A stretch of DNA of 64,000 nucleotides from Flavobacterium branchiarum (GCF_030409845.1 NZ_JAUFQQ010000003.1:2356001-2420000), one strand, 5' to 3'; positions 8,971 to 17,792 are shown, counted from the stretch's first letter. The notes: generated from the sequence alone by a model not told the origin. A program made the numbers and translations.

Positions 8971-9008
8971 TCTGTTTTTTATTTTTAAATTATTATAAAA
9001 AGTTTTCA

Positions 9009-9058
9009 GTCTCAGTATTACAGTTCATAAACTGAGACTGTGAACTGAGACTGCAAAC
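9009..9058. repeat. short repeat module (AAACTGAGACTG type)
   Basis: Three tandem phrases of the form ACTGAGACTG fill the spacer between menB and menA. The same module occurs in larger blocks at 21.1-21.4, 26.2-26.6 and 39.0-39.3 kb. This is a minimal copy sitting inside a probable operon. Confidence 0.6.
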
Positions 9059-9061
9059 TAA

Positions 9062-9895
9062 TTACGGTAACCATTTGTTATCGCCAAAATTAGGCTTTCT
9101 TTTTTCTAGAAAAGCATTTCTACCTTCTTTTGCTTCTTCGGTCATGTAAGCTAAGCGAGTTGCTTCTCCTGCAAAAACTTGTTGTCCAACCATACCGTCA
9201 TCTGTAAGATTCATAGCGAATTTTAGCATTTTAATTGATGTTGGAGATTTTTGCAATATTTCTTGTGCCCATTCATAAGCAGTATCTTCAAGTTCGTCAT
9301 GAGGAATTACTGCATTTACCATTCCCATATCCATTGCTTCTTGAGCAGAGTAATTGCGTCCTAAGAAGAAAATTTCACGTGCTTTTTTCTGTCCAACCAT
9401 TTTAGCTAAATAAGCAGATCCATATCCTCCGTCAAAACTAGTAACATCGGCATCTGTTTGCTTAAAAATAGCATGTTCTTTACTTGCTAATGTCATATCG
9501 CAGACAACATGTAAACTATGTCCTCCACCAACAGCCCATCCTGGTACTACTGCAATAACCACTTTTGGCATAAAACGAATTAAACGTTGTACCTCAAGAA
9601 TATTTAAACGGTGTTGCCCATCTTCACCTACATATCCTTGATGTCCTCTTGCATTTTGATCTCCTCCACTACAAAAAGAATAGACTCCGTCTTTAGTCGA
9701 AGGTCCTTCGGCAGACAATAAAACAACACCTATCGAAGTATCTTCTTGTGCGTCGTAGAATGCTTGGTATAATTCTGATGTTGTTTTTGGGCGAAATGCG
9801 TTGCGTACATTAGGTCTATTAAAAGCTATTCTTGCAACTCCATTACATTTCTTATAGGTTATATCTTCAAATTCTCTGACAGTAATCCAATCCAT
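9062..9895 (-). CDS. menB: 1,4-dihydroxy-2-naphthoyl-CoA synthase
   Basis: MenB cyclises o-succinylbenzoyl-CoA to DHNA-CoA. The 277-residue protein is a crotonase-fold enzyme with all the MenB hallmarks: RPNVRNAFRPKT, the oxyanion-hole region SFCSGGDQNARG, PGWAVGGGHSLH, the catalytic TDADVTSFDGGYGSAYLAK, and the MenB-specific C-terminal EGRNAFLEKRKPNF. Length and ends match the family. It is the first gene of a minus-strand run with menA and the metallo-hydrolase; only a short repeat separates menB from menA. A palindrome 25 bp upstream may be a control site. Confidence 0.95.
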   Translation of the reverse strand: MDWITVREFEDITYKKCNGVARIAFNRPNVRNAFRPKTTSELYQAFYDAQEDTSIGVVLLSAEGPSTKDGVYSFCSGGDQNARGHQGYVGEDGQHRLNILEVQRLIRFMPKVVIAVVPGWAVGGGHSLHVVCDMTLASKEHAIFKQTDADVTSFDGGYGSAYLAKMVGQKKAREIFFLGRNYSAQEAMDMGMVNAVIPHDELEDTAYEWAQEILQKSPTSIKMLKFAMNLTDDGMVGQQVFAGEATRLAYMTEEAKEGRNAFLEKRKPNFGDNKWLP

Positions 9896-10573
9896 TAGAT
9901 GCTATTTTTAATTAATTATAGTGTAAAAATAAATCATTTTTTACACTTTAGACTATACATTTTTAATGAAGTCATTTCTAAAACAATTTTACTCAAATGT
10001 TAAAACTTGTTTTTAAAACAAAAAACACTATTATTTCATAGTGCGTATTGTTTTTATTTTTATCTTTACAATCTATTAATCAATGTGATACAATGTTTTT
10101 AGTACACATTAAGGATTGATTTTCTTTCACTGATTTATTAACCTAAAAAATGATTTTTTGAGAAAATTTAAAAAATTTGTCGCTCATTTTTCTATGGTTT
10201 TAAATTTAAAAACTTTAGACAATGAGCAAATAAGAATTGCATTTGTCGAAATTGCAAAAAAGAGATAGTAACACCTACGGTTAACAAGAAAGATTTATTA
10301 AACTACTCTAAAAATGAGTGTACATTATAGTTTAATTATCTTTTAAGATATTAAAAACAAACCAAAGGTTCTGCCGTGAAATTAATTTTAGCATATACGT
10401 ATTTGTTATCCTTATTTCCAGACAAACCCATCTGAAAAAGTAATGATCACACGCAAGAAGAGTTAGTACAGTATTTATATTGTGTGATTCTATTCACTTT
10501 TCGCGATGACAGTAGATTTATTTTTATTTTTGTTTTTTTTAATTACAATTTTTTTGAAACTAGAATAAAAAGA
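9896..10573. other. non-coding spacer upstream of menB
   Basis: No convincing gene is seen in this ~680-bp AT-rich stretch. It contains two dyads: AGTGTAAAAA/TTTTTACACT at 9920-9947, just upstream of menB, and CACTAT-N6-ATAGTG at 10026-10043. Only very short open frames occur. The spacer is unusually long for a gene-dense region and may be remnant DNA. Confidence 0.5.
9920..9947 (-). promoter_or_regulatory. dyad upstream of menB
   Basis: A 10-bp inverted repeat (AGTGTAAAAA and its complement) with an 8-bp centre lies 25 bp before the menB start. Its position suits an operator or a leader hairpin. No regulator is identified. Confidence 0.35.
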
Positions 10574-10602
10574 GAAAGGCTAATCGTAATGATTAGCCTT
10601 TC
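10574..10602 (-). terminator. rho-independent terminator of the CvfB-like gene
   Basis: A 12-bp stem (GAAAGGCTAATC) with a 5-base loop is followed on the minus strand by TCTTTTTATTC. It lies just after the stop at 10611. Confidence 0.85.
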
Positions 10603-10610
10603 TTGTTGTA

Positions 10611-11465
10611 TTATTCTTTAACTAAGTAGATTCCGTCTTCTTTAATCTCGATTAGTTTTTCTCTATAAAGTGCACCAATAGCTTTTTTGAATGTTTTCTT
10701 ACTCATTTTAAGCACTGTTTTAATGTCTTCTGGATGCGAATTATCTGTAAGTCTTAAAAAACCACGACTTGCTCTTAATTCATCCAAAATCTTATCAGCA
10801 TTTGGCTCGATACTTTCGTATCCTTGTACTTGCAATGAAACGTCTATTTTATTGTCTGGACGTATGTTTTTAATATAACCACGCATACGATCTCCTGTAC
10901 GAATAGAATCATCATAAACTTCATCTTTATACAACAATCCTTTATGTTTTTCATTGATGATGACGTTGATTCCTATTTCGGTGATATGCGAAACAATTAA
11001 ATCTACCTCTTCTCCTTTTTCAACCGTTAGGTTATCATTGTTTAAAAATTGGTTTGTTTTACTAGAAGCTACCAAACGATTGGTTTTTTCATCCATGTAT
11101 AAATACACCAAATAACGCTTTCCTTTTTCCATAGGGCGCGCTTGTTCTTTATAAGGAACAAGTATATCTTTTTCCATTCCCCAGTCCATAAAAGCTCCTA
11201 CTTGATTGATGTAGTTTACGCGCAAAAGAGCAAACTCATTCAATAAAATATAAGGCTCTAACGTTGTAGCAACCGGACGTTCTTCATGGTCTAAATAAAC
11301 AAAAACAATAAGCTCCTCGCCTATTTCAAATTCATTTGGAACATATTTGTTTGGTAATAGTATGTCGTGTATTCCTTCAGGATCTTTTTCTGGGTTACCC
11401 AAAAACAATCCAACTTTGGTATCACGTAATATAGTTAGTGTATTGTATTTTCCTATTTCAATCAT
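10611..11465 (-). CDS. CvfB/YitL-type S1-domain RNA-binding protein
   Basis: The 284-residue protein is built from successive S1/OB-type segments: residues 1-65 (IGKYNTLTILRDTKVGLFLG), 75-130 (RVNYINQVGAFMDWGMEKDILVPYKEQ) and 150-210 (VSHITEIGINVIINEKHKGLLY). A winged-helix-like C-terminus (KTVLKMSKKTFKKAIGALYREKLIEI) follows. This order matches the CvfB family, cytoplasmic RNA-binding proteins that influence gene expression. The gene is monocistronic with its own promoter-like element upstream and a strong terminator downstream. Confidence 0.85.
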   Translation of the reverse strand: MIEIGKYNTLTILRDTKVGLFLGNPEKDPEGIHDILLPNKYVPNEFEIGEELIVFVYLDHEERPVATTLEPYILLNEFALLRVNYINQVGAFMDWGMEKDILVPYKEQARPMEKGKRYLVYLYMDEKTNRLVASSKTNQFLNNDNLTVEKGEEVDLIVSHITEIGINVIINEKHKGLLYKDEVYDDSIRTGDRMRGYIKNIRPDNKIDVSLQVQGYESIEPNADKILDELRASRGFLRLTDNSHPEDIKTVLKMSKKTFKKAIGALYREKLIEIKEDGIYLVKE

Positions 11466-11510
11466 CTTCTTTAAAGTTCTGTATTGCTATCTAAGCAAGT
11501 TTCTAAGTTG

Positions 11511-11518
11511 CAAAGGTA
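11511..11518 (-). promoter_or_regulatory. candidate -7 element (TACCTTTG) of the CvfB-like gene
   Basis: On the minus strand TACCTTTG matches TAnnTTTG and lies about 46 bp before the ATG. A clear TTTG at -33 is not seen, so the site rests on the -7 match alone. Confidence 0.45.
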
Positions 11519-11823
11519 CGAAGTTTGAATCTACCATCGAAAAGTATTTATTAAGGATTATTTATGTTAAGTTTTCTAATTACTTTCTTTTTTATTCAAT
11601 TTGAAAAAGTAGTAACAAACACCAAACAAATGAGACCACAATCTTTTATCTATCTCTTTCCTTTTCAATTCTTTTTCTCCTTTATAAAATCCTAAAATAA
11701 ATAAATAAATAAATAATTTGGAAGAAGGCATTTTTATTAATGACACAAAAAATATTCAATAGATCATACTAGCTTGGCGATCTGACCAATCTTATTCGGG
11801 AAGATTTTATTGTTTTCTATAAA
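11519..11823. other. non-coding spacer with (AAAT)n tract
   Basis: No gene is visible. The stretch contains a short AAAT microsatellite of about five to six units near 11694-11716. Otherwise it is featureless AT-rich DNA. Confidence 0.5.
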
Positions 11824-11846
11824 AAAAGCGCCTAAAAGGCGCTTTT
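11824..11846 (-). terminator. rho-independent terminator of the DUF2853 gene
   Basis: A perfect 10-bp stem (AAAAGCGCCT) with a 3-base loop lies 20 bp after the stop at 11866. On the minus strand it is followed by T residues. Confidence 0.85.
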
Positions 11847-11865
11847 ACTATTTTTATGATGAATA

Positions 11866-12207
11866 CTATTTGTAAACACTTTCTTTTTTAAAGTGTAGCG
11901 TTAACAAATAATAAACAACTACTCTGTATTTATTCTTGTTTGATCGTCCATATTTATCTAATACTGCTTCAATTCCAGCATCTAAAGCTGGAGTATCAGG
12001 CAAGCCTAATTTCTTAATCAAAAAATTATTCTTTACTGTATCTAATTCCGATTTTTGCGTTCCTGCAACCGTAGCTGCGTCTGCATTGTATATTGACGGT
12101 CCACAACCAATAGTCACTTTTGTTAATAAATCCATATCTGGAATTACACCACATTTGTCTTTTAAATCAGCAGCATACTTTACAATTAATTCGTCTCTTG
12201 CACTCAT
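11866..12207 (-). CDS. DUF2853 family protein
   Basis: A 113-residue soluble protein matching the DUF2853 family in length and motifs: an N-terminal helix with YAADLKDKCG, then ATVAGTQKSELDTVKNNFLIKK in the middle, and a C-terminal KNKYRVVVYYLLTLHF. Members are small helical cytoplasmic proteins without a known function. The gene stands 93 bp downstream of menD on the same strand and has its own terminator. Confidence 0.8.
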   Translation of the reverse strand: MSARDELIVKYAADLKDKCGVIPDMDLLTKVTIGCGPSIYNADAATVAGTQKSELDTVKNNFLIKKLGLPDTPALDAGIEAVLDKYGRSNKNKYRVVVYYLLTLHFKKESVYK

Positions 12208-12300
12208 AAATAAAAATTTAATAGTTGATTAATAATTGGTTTACACTCTCAAATTTAAGCTTTTATTCTATATGTCAAGTTTTATTTCAGACAAATAAAT

Positions 12301-13962
12301 CTATATTAGTTCTTTAAAAAACTGAAGCAATATTTTATCATTTTCAATTGTTGGTGTGAAAATTTCTAAAATTGCTGGCGATCCCTCTGTATTGTACAAT
12401 GATTCTAATCCTAATTGTAAAGAGCTTTCATCATCTGCCTTTATATAATTCATTTTGAACATTCCTGCCATATGTTCGGCTGTTAAATGATGCGATGTTT
12501 CAAAGAAAGTATTAAATACTGGCTGTTCCTGATGCCCTGGCAAAATACGGAAGATTCCTCCTCCTCCATTATTTACAATTATAATTTTAAAGTCATTCGG
12601 AATATAACTATTCCATAAAGCATTGCTATCATACAAGAAACTAATATCGCCTGTAATAAAAACTGCAGGCTTAGAATTCCCCACTGCCGCTCCAATTGCT
12701 GTCGATGTACTTCCATCGATACCACTCGTGCCTCGATTACAAAAAACTTCTATCGATGAATCTATATCTATTAATTGAGCATAACGAATAGCTGAGCTAT
12801 TACTTATTTGCAACTGAAAGTTTTTTGGCAATGATTCGATTACTTTTTCGAATACTTTAAAGTCTGAAAATGGAATCTTAGCTAAATATTCTTGTGCTTT
12901 TCCTTTTCTTAAATTAATTGTGTTTTCAATTTTCGAAAAATAATCACTTTCAATAGATTTTGTTTGAGGCAGAAAAGCTTCAAAGAAATTGTTTGGTTTT
13001 GTTTTTATATGATTTGGCGAAGCTCCAAATGTATCATACGCTCTTAGCATATCTATATGCCAATGTTGTTTTGGTTTGTACTTTCGTAAAAATGCCTTGA
13101 TACGTTTTGAAACAATCATTCCGCCAAAGGTGATTAGAATTTCTGGCTGAAAATCATCAAAATCAGTTGGCGTAAATGGTGTAATTAAGGTATCGATTCT
13201 GTTTACAAAATTAGGGTGATGTAAATTAGATGTCGTTTCGGTTAAAACAACTACTGATTCCTCATTTGCTAATCTTTCAATTATTTCATGATTAATCGTA
13301 TTGGGCTCGTTTACTCCCACAAGTACCATTTTACGAGTCGATTTGTTCCAATCGGCAACCATGCTAGCTAAATCTGAGATTGTTTCTGGCTGGTTTTCTT
13401 TTACGTAAGTATTTATTATTGGACTTACGGCAAGTTCTGAAACTGTTTCATACAAAGGCTCTTCAAATGGAGCATTAATGTGTACTGGCCCTTTTTGCGC
13501 TCTTGCTGTGTCTATTGCTTCATTTATTTTCTTATCATTCTCTAGCGAAACATCTTCGTGTAAATTAGCATTATACAAAGAATGATTGCTATATACATTT
13601 TCCTGACGAATGGTTTGTCCATCACCTATATCTATTTTACTTTGTGGACGATCGGCTGAGATTACAATTAGTGGAATCTGACTATAAAATGCCTCTGCAA
13701 AAGCAGGATAATAATTTAGTAATGCTGAGCCCGAAGTACAAACTAAAGCTGTTGGTTGCTTGGTTTGCTGTGCTATTCCTAATGCAAAAAATGCAGCACA
13801 TCTTTCGTCTGCAATACTGTAACATTGAAATGCTGGGTTACTAACAAATCCTATGGTTAAAGGGGCATTTCGTGATCCCGGAGATATTATGATATTGGTA
13901 ATTCCTTTTTCTAAACAAATTTGAATGATACTCTGTGCAAGTGGTATTTTGGGGTAAATCAT
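12301..13962 (-). CDS. menD: 2-succinyl-5-enolpyruvyl-6-hydroxy-3-cyclohexene-1-carboxylate synthase
   Basis: MenD is the thiamine-diphosphate enzyme joining isochorismate and 2-oxoglutarate, the first committed menaquinone step. The 553-residue protein has the expected N-terminal motif ISPGSRNAPLTIGF, the conserved DERCAAFFALGIA, TSGSALLNYYPA and ADRP. The C-terminal cofactor half has NRGTSGIDGSTSTAIGAA, TGDISFLYDSNAL and IIVNNGGGGIFR. In many Bacteroidota it follows menF (isochorismate synthase); here the region upstream is a divergent thioredoxin-like gene, so menF must lie elsewhere or be replaced. Confidence 0.95.
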   Translation of the reverse strand: MIYPKIPLAQSIIQICLEKGITNIIISPGSRNAPLTIGFVSNPAFQCYSIADERCAAFFALGIAQQTKQPTALVCTSGSALLNYYPAFAEAFYSQIPLIVISADRPQSKIDIGDGQTIRQENVYSNHSLYNANLHEDVSLENDKKINEAIDTARAQKGPVHINAPFEEPLYETVSELAVSPIINTYVKENQPETISDLASMVADWNKSTRKMVLVGVNEPNTINHEIIERLANEESVVVLTETTSNLHHPNFVNRIDTLITPFTPTDFDDFQPEILITFGGMIVSKRIKAFLRKYKPKQHWHIDMLRAYDTFGASPNHIKTKPNNFFEAFLPQTKSIESDYFSKIENTINLRKGKAQEYLAKIPFSDFKVFEKVIESLPKNFQLQISNSSAIRYAQLIDIDSSIEVFCNRGTSGIDGSTSTAIGAAVGNSKPAVFITGDISFLYDSNALWNSYIPNDFKIIIVNNGGGGIFRILPGHQEQPVFNTFFETSHHLTAEHMAGMFKMNYIKADDESSLQLGLESLYNTEGSPAILEIFTPTIENDKILLQFFKELI

Positions 13963-13982
13963 TTTTTCGAAATTATGAAATA

Positions 13983-13990
13983 CAAAGTTA
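13983..13990 (-). promoter_or_regulatory. candidate -7 element (TAACTTTG) of menD
   Basis: On the minus strand TAACTTTG matches TAnnTTTG and lies about 20 bp before the menD ATG. A canonical -33 TTTG is not present at the usual distance. Confidence 0.4.
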
Positions 13991-14096
13991 ATGAGTTCAA
14001 ATATGATTTAGGGTATAAATAACGATATATTACCATTTAATTATAGAAAAAGGAAATATATTTGTAAAAATTATCTTTAATAAAAACTGAAGGATT

Positions 14097-15266
14097 ATGC
14101 GTTTTATTTACCTCTCACTACTTATTCTTTTTATACATACGGGAAATGCTCAAAATCAATTTGTTCATGACAACATTAGCTATAAAGATGCTTTAATAAA
14201 GGCTAAACAAGAAAACAAGCCTATTTTTGTTATGCTTTTTGCTACTTGGTGTCCTCATTGTAATGTAATGAAGAATAGTACTTTTCAAGATACTTCAGTA
14301 ATGACCTTTTTAGAGAGTAATTATATTTGTGTTTGGAAAGACATCGATAAACCCGACGGACTTGCCCTAAAAACTAAGTTTGATACTAAATCTCTACCTA
14401 GTTTTTTAATTCTAGATGCAAATGAAACGGTTTTATATAATTTAAAGGGGGAAATCAAACCTGCTGAATTTTTATACGAAATTAAAAATGCTTTAGACCC
14501 TAAAATGCAATTGCCTTATCTGGAGAAGCAGTTCTTAGCTGACCCAAGTAATGCTAATAAATGTTTGGCATACTTAAATGCATTGAGAAAAGGTCGCGAA
14601 AGAGTTGATTTATCCAAAGCGACTCATACTTACCTTTCTACGCAATCAGACGCTCAATTACTTACTGAAATGAACTGGCGTATTATCGCTAATGGTGTAA
14701 CTGATATCAAATCACGTGAATTTCAATATGTATTACAACATCTAAAAGAATTTGGAAAGGTTGCTTCTCCTGATCGTGTAGAGAAAAAGATAATTAATAT
14801 CGTAACCGAGTTACTTCGTCCTTATACGGAGAGCCTAGATACAATTAACTACTATAAACAAAGAGAAGTTGCTAAAACAATTCGTCTTCAAAAAACAGAC
14901 TCTCTTATTTTTTCTTATGATTTAACAATTGCTGAAAGAAGTACCAATTGGAAATATTATAATAAAACAGCTTTAGAAGGGACTCAAAAATATGTTTGGA
15001 ACACTCCAACTATCTTGAAAGAAATTGGACAAGTATATCTAAAAAACATTACTGATGTTGAAAGTCTTAAAAAATCAATTGAATGGGTAAAACATTCTTT
15101 AGATTTAAATGATGCTTACGACGGTAATTTATTATTAGCACGACTTTATATCAAAATAAAAGATAAAAAATCGGCTTTGGTATATGCTAAAAAAGCAAAA
15201 GCTATTTGTAAAGAAATGGACTGGGATTCAAAAGACGCCGATGCTTTACTAGCTGAATTAAAATAA
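14097..15266 (+). CDS. secreted thioredoxin-fold protein
   Basis: The 389-residue protein starts with a signal peptide (cleavage after GNAQ, about residue 19). A thioredoxin-like domain (~20-130) follows, with the redox motif WCPHC and a downstream cis-proline region (TKSLPSFLILD), typical of periplasmic thiol reductases of the thioredoxin_7 type. The C-terminal ~250 residues are helical and TPR-like (LLLARLYIKIKDKKSALVYAKKAK). It probably reduces or isomerises disulfides in the periplasm. It is divergent from menD and followed at 25 bp by an acetyltransferase gene. Confidence 0.8.
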   Translation: MRFIYLSLLILFIHTGNAQNQFVHDNISYKDALIKAKQENKPIFVMLFATWCPHCNVMKNSTFQDTSVMTFLESNYICVWKDIDKPDGLALKTKFDTKSLPSFLILDANETVLYNLKGEIKPAEFLYEIKNALDPKMQLPYLEKQFLADPSNANKCLAYLNALRKGRERVDLSKATHTYLSTQSDAQLLTEMNWRIIANGVTDIKSREFQYVLQHLKEFGKVASPDRVEKKIINIVTELLRPYTESLDTINYYKQREVAKTIRLQKTDSLIFSYDLTIAERSTNWKYYNKTALEGTQKYVWNTPTILKEIGQVYLKNITDVESLKKSIEWVKHSLDLNDAYDGNLLLARLYIKIKDKKSALVYAKKAKAICKEMDWDSKDADALLAELK

Positions 15267-15291
15267 AACTGCAATTAACTAAAACATAATT

Positions 15292-15789
15292 ATGTCTGTT
15301 ACAATTCGACCTGCCACTTCTCAAGATTTAAATACGATTCTTGATATTGTTAACTATTCCATACTACATACCACTGCTAATTATAGTTATGAAACCCAAA
15401 CAATTGAGGTGCAACAAAAATGGTTTGAAGATAAAAACACAAAAAACTTACCTGTTATTGTAGCTGAGTTTGATGGTGAAGTTATTGGTTTTGGTAGTTA
15501 TGGTCCATTTAGAGAAAAAATCGGATATCAATATACAATTGAGCATTCTGTTTATGTGACTGAGAATATTATTGGTAAAGGTGTTGGTTCTAAATTATTG
15601 ACTGAATTAATTCGTTTAGCCAAAGAACAAGGCTATCATGTTATGATTGGAGCAATAGATGCCGATAATGCTGGTAGCATTGTTTTTCATGAGAAATTTG
15701 GCTTTGTAGCGACTGGTACTATCCGTGAAGTTGGCTATAAATTTGATCATTGGCTTGATTTGGTTTTCATGCAATTGATACTTAAATAG
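15292..15789 (+). CDS. GNAT N-acetyltransferase, phosphinothricin acetyltransferase type
   Basis: This 165-residue protein has the GNAT fold: an N-terminal TIRPATSQDLNTILDIVN, the middle GFGSYGPFREKIGYQYTIEHSVYV, the acetyl-CoA loop IGKGVGSKLLTELI and the closing GAIDADNAGSIVFHEKFGF. These features place it with the Bar/Pat/YwnH subfamily, which acetylates the amino group of phosphinothricin, methionine sulfoximine or similar molecules. The true substrate is unknown. It probably shares a transcript with the thioredoxin-like gene. Confidence 0.85.
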   Translation: MSVTIRPATSQDLNTILDIVNYSILHTTANYSYETQTIEVQQKWFEDKNTKNLPVIVAEFDGEVIGFGSYGPFREKIGYQYTIEHSVYVTENIIGKGVGSKLLTELIRLAKEQGYHVMIGAIDADNAGSIVFHEKFGFVATGTIREVGYKFDHWLDLVFMQLILK

Positions 15790-15820
15790 GAACATCAAGT
15801 AAAAAACATTGATCTATAAA

Positions 15821-15850
15821 AAAAGCGATTTCCAATATTTTGAAAATCGC
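15821..15850 (-). terminator. rho-independent terminator between GNAT and peroxidase genes
   Basis: A stem GCGATTT/AAATCGC is followed on the minus strand by seven T residues. It suits the minus-strand peroxidase best, but may also stop plus-strand transcripts. Confidence 0.7.
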
Positions 15851-15877
15851 TCTTGATTTTAATCTTTGTTTAATCAA

Positions 15878-16465
15878 TTAGCTCTTAATCCAATTGATAA
15901 CTTCAGGATCTGTTGGTAAAGTTCTAGGTTTAATAACTTTTACCAATTCTCCATTTTCATTAATTAAATATTTTTGAAAGTTCCATTCTACCTCTGAGTC
16001 TTGCAACCCGTTCTTAGATTTTTGAGTCAAAAACTGATACACTTCACTCATATCATCTCCTTTTACAGAGATTTTATCCATCATAGGAAAAGTTACACCA
16101 TAATTTTGCTGGCAAAAAGCACCAATTTCTTCATTTGTACCGGGTTCTTGTGATGCAAAGTTATTTGCTGGAAACCCAACAATTACAAAACCTTTATCTT
16201 TATATTCTTTATAAATAGCTTCTAAATCTTTGTACTGCGGTGTTAGTCCGCATTTTGAAGCTGTATTTACAATCATTATTTTTTTTCCTTTTAAAGAAGC
16301 AAAATCAAATGGATTACCTGATAGATCTTCTACTTTAAACTGATAAATGGTTTGTTTTTCCATAACATTTTCGCTCTTGTTATTTTTATTTTTCTTTGTT
16401 TGCGCTTGATTCTGACAGCTGAATAAAATCATAGCGCCACAGAATAAAAACATTATTTTTTTCAT
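15878..16465 (-). CDS. glutathione peroxidase family lipoprotein
   Basis: A 195-residue protein with a lipoprotein signal (MKKIMFLFCGAMILFSC, lipid-modified cysteine at residue 17) and a linker, so it is probably anchored in the envelope. The peroxidase domain carries the catalytic tetrad surroundings: NTASKCGLTPQY (cysteine in place of selenocysteine), FPANNFASQEPG, and VEWNFQKYLI. Bacterial homologues usually draw electrons from thioredoxin and reduce hydroperoxides. An internal ATG at VMEKQTIYQF could give a cytoplasmic form, but the lipoprotein start is well formed. Confidence 0.88.
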   Translation of the reverse strand: MKKIMFLFCGAMILFSCQNQAQTKKNKNNKSENVMEKQTIYQFKVEDLSGNPFDFASLKGKKIMIVNTASKCGLTPQYKDLEAIYKEYKDKGFVIVGFPANNFASQEPGTNEEIGAFCQQNYGVTFPMMDKISVKGDDMSEVYQFLTQKSKNGLQDSEVEWNFQKYLINENGELVKVIKPRTLPTDPEVINWIKS

Positions 16466-16553
16466 AATTATTTTTTTATAAAATTAATCAAATTTGATTT
16501 ACCTGATTTCGTTATTCACTTTATTTTATGATTGAACAATTGTTAATTAATAA

Positions 16554-16587
16554 AGGAAGCCTAACGCTTCTAGACATTAGGCTTCCT
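16554..16587 (-). terminator. orphan hairpin upstream of the peroxidase gene
   Basis: An 11-bp stem (AGGAAGCCTAA) with a 12-base loop has terminator form, but its T-tract is weak and better on the minus strand. No recognised gene ends here. It could close a minus-strand RNA from the repeat-bearing spacer to its right. Confidence 0.4.
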
Positions 16588-16733
16588 CAACAAACAAATT
16601 AAATTATCATCATTAAATTCCCTTTTAAAAAATAAAATTTCAGTTACAGTGTTTTTTCTTAAATGTATAAATTAGGATACAGGTTTCCAAATTCGTTCCA
16701 TCATCTTTTTCCTTTAGAAACAGGTAAATATTA

Positions 16734-17107
16734 TCCCCCATATTTATCTTTGTTATTCTAAAATTTCATTAGAATGGAAACCTTTCCCCTAATTCAAATC
16801 AATTATTCAAGTCCAAATTATCCCCCATTCAGACCCTCATAATTTACACATACGGAATTACTTCGTGTATGGTTTTTAAAAATCATAAAATAGTGATGAG
16901 GTCCCAAATACATAACGCTACTTTTCGCATAAAAATTAAGACGAACATTTTCCCCCATGTCTATCTTAACTTTTCTAAAATCACATTAGAATAGAAACCT
17001 TTTCCTTATTTAATCAATTACTCAAGTCTAAATTTTCCTCTATTCAAACTATCATAATTTACATATACGAGATTAATTTATGTTTGGTTTTAAAAAAACT
17101 AAAAAAG
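16734..17107. repeat. two imperfect direct repeats, 217 bp apart, each with a palindrome
   Basis: Copy A (16734-16893) and copy B (16951-17107) align end to end with scattered substitutions: TCCCCCAT start, TTAGAAT.GAAACC, TCAAT.A.TCAAGTC.AA, ATAATTTACA.ATACG.GATTA. Both keep a palindrome TTCTAA-N7-TTAGAA (16756-16774 and 16973-16991), again 217 bp apart. No open frame explains them. They occupy most of the ~800-bp gap between the peroxidase and the ECF sigma gene. Confidence 0.7.
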
Positions 17108-17261
17108 TTAATATTTTATTTATTATTCAATTATAAAAACATTATTACTATAAATAAATTACAATTTCTTTAAATTTTTAAATTATATTTATACCAACTT
17201 TAGTAAAATTCCTAATTTTAAAATCAAAATATAAAAGTTTTTTACCCTAAATCTACATAAT

Positions 17262-17792
17262 ATGAGTCAAGACGAGTTGTTGGTATTAATTTATAAAAAA
17301 GATGAAAAAGCTTTTACCTATCTATATGATATGTATTCTAAAAGTTTATTTGCAGTTATAAATGTTCTTATAAAAAACAGAGAAGAAGCCGAAGATGTAC
17401 TTCAAGAAGTATTTGTGAAAATCTGGAAAAACATCGATACTTACCACGAAAGCAAAGGTCGATTTTATACCTGGATCCTTAATATTGCTCGAAATTCGTC
17501 TATTGACAAACTTCGCTCAAAAAATTTTAATAATAGTCAAAAAAACCTTTCATCAGATAATTTCGTACATCTATTAGACGACAGTAATAAGCTAGTCAAC
17601 AAAATCGATACTATTGGAATTCATGAGTTTGTAAAAAAACTGAAACCAAAATGTATTGCGATAATCGATTTATTATTCTTTAAAGGATATACCCAACAAG
17701 AAGCTTCGGAAGAGTTGGCGATACCTTTGGGAACTATAAAAACGCAAAACAGAAACTGTATTAATGACTTACGAATTTATTTAAAACTATAA
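17262..17792 (+). CDS. ECF-family RNA polymerase sigma factor
   Basis: The 176-residue protein has sigma region 2 (residues ~10-85: FTYLYDMYSKSLFAVI, EEAEDVLQEVFVKIWKNI, GRFYTWILNIARNSSIDKLR) and region 4 (~120-175: GYTQQEASEELAIPLGTIKT), without regions 1 and 3, as in ECF sigma factors. Its stop overlaps the start of the anti-sigma gene (TAATG), indicating translational coupling. ECF systems of this type respond to envelope signals and often autoregulate. The long upstream spacer carries two repeat copies with palindromes that could be control sites. Confidence 0.9.
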   Translation: MSQDELLVLIYKKDEKAFTYLYDMYSKSLFAVINVLIKNREEAEDVLQEVFVKIWKNIDTYHESKGRFYTWILNIARNSSIDKLRSKNFNNSQKNLSSDNFVHLLDDSNKLVNKIDTIGIHEFVKKLKPKCIAIIDLLFFKGYTQQEASEELAIPLGTIKTQNRNCINDLRIYLKL

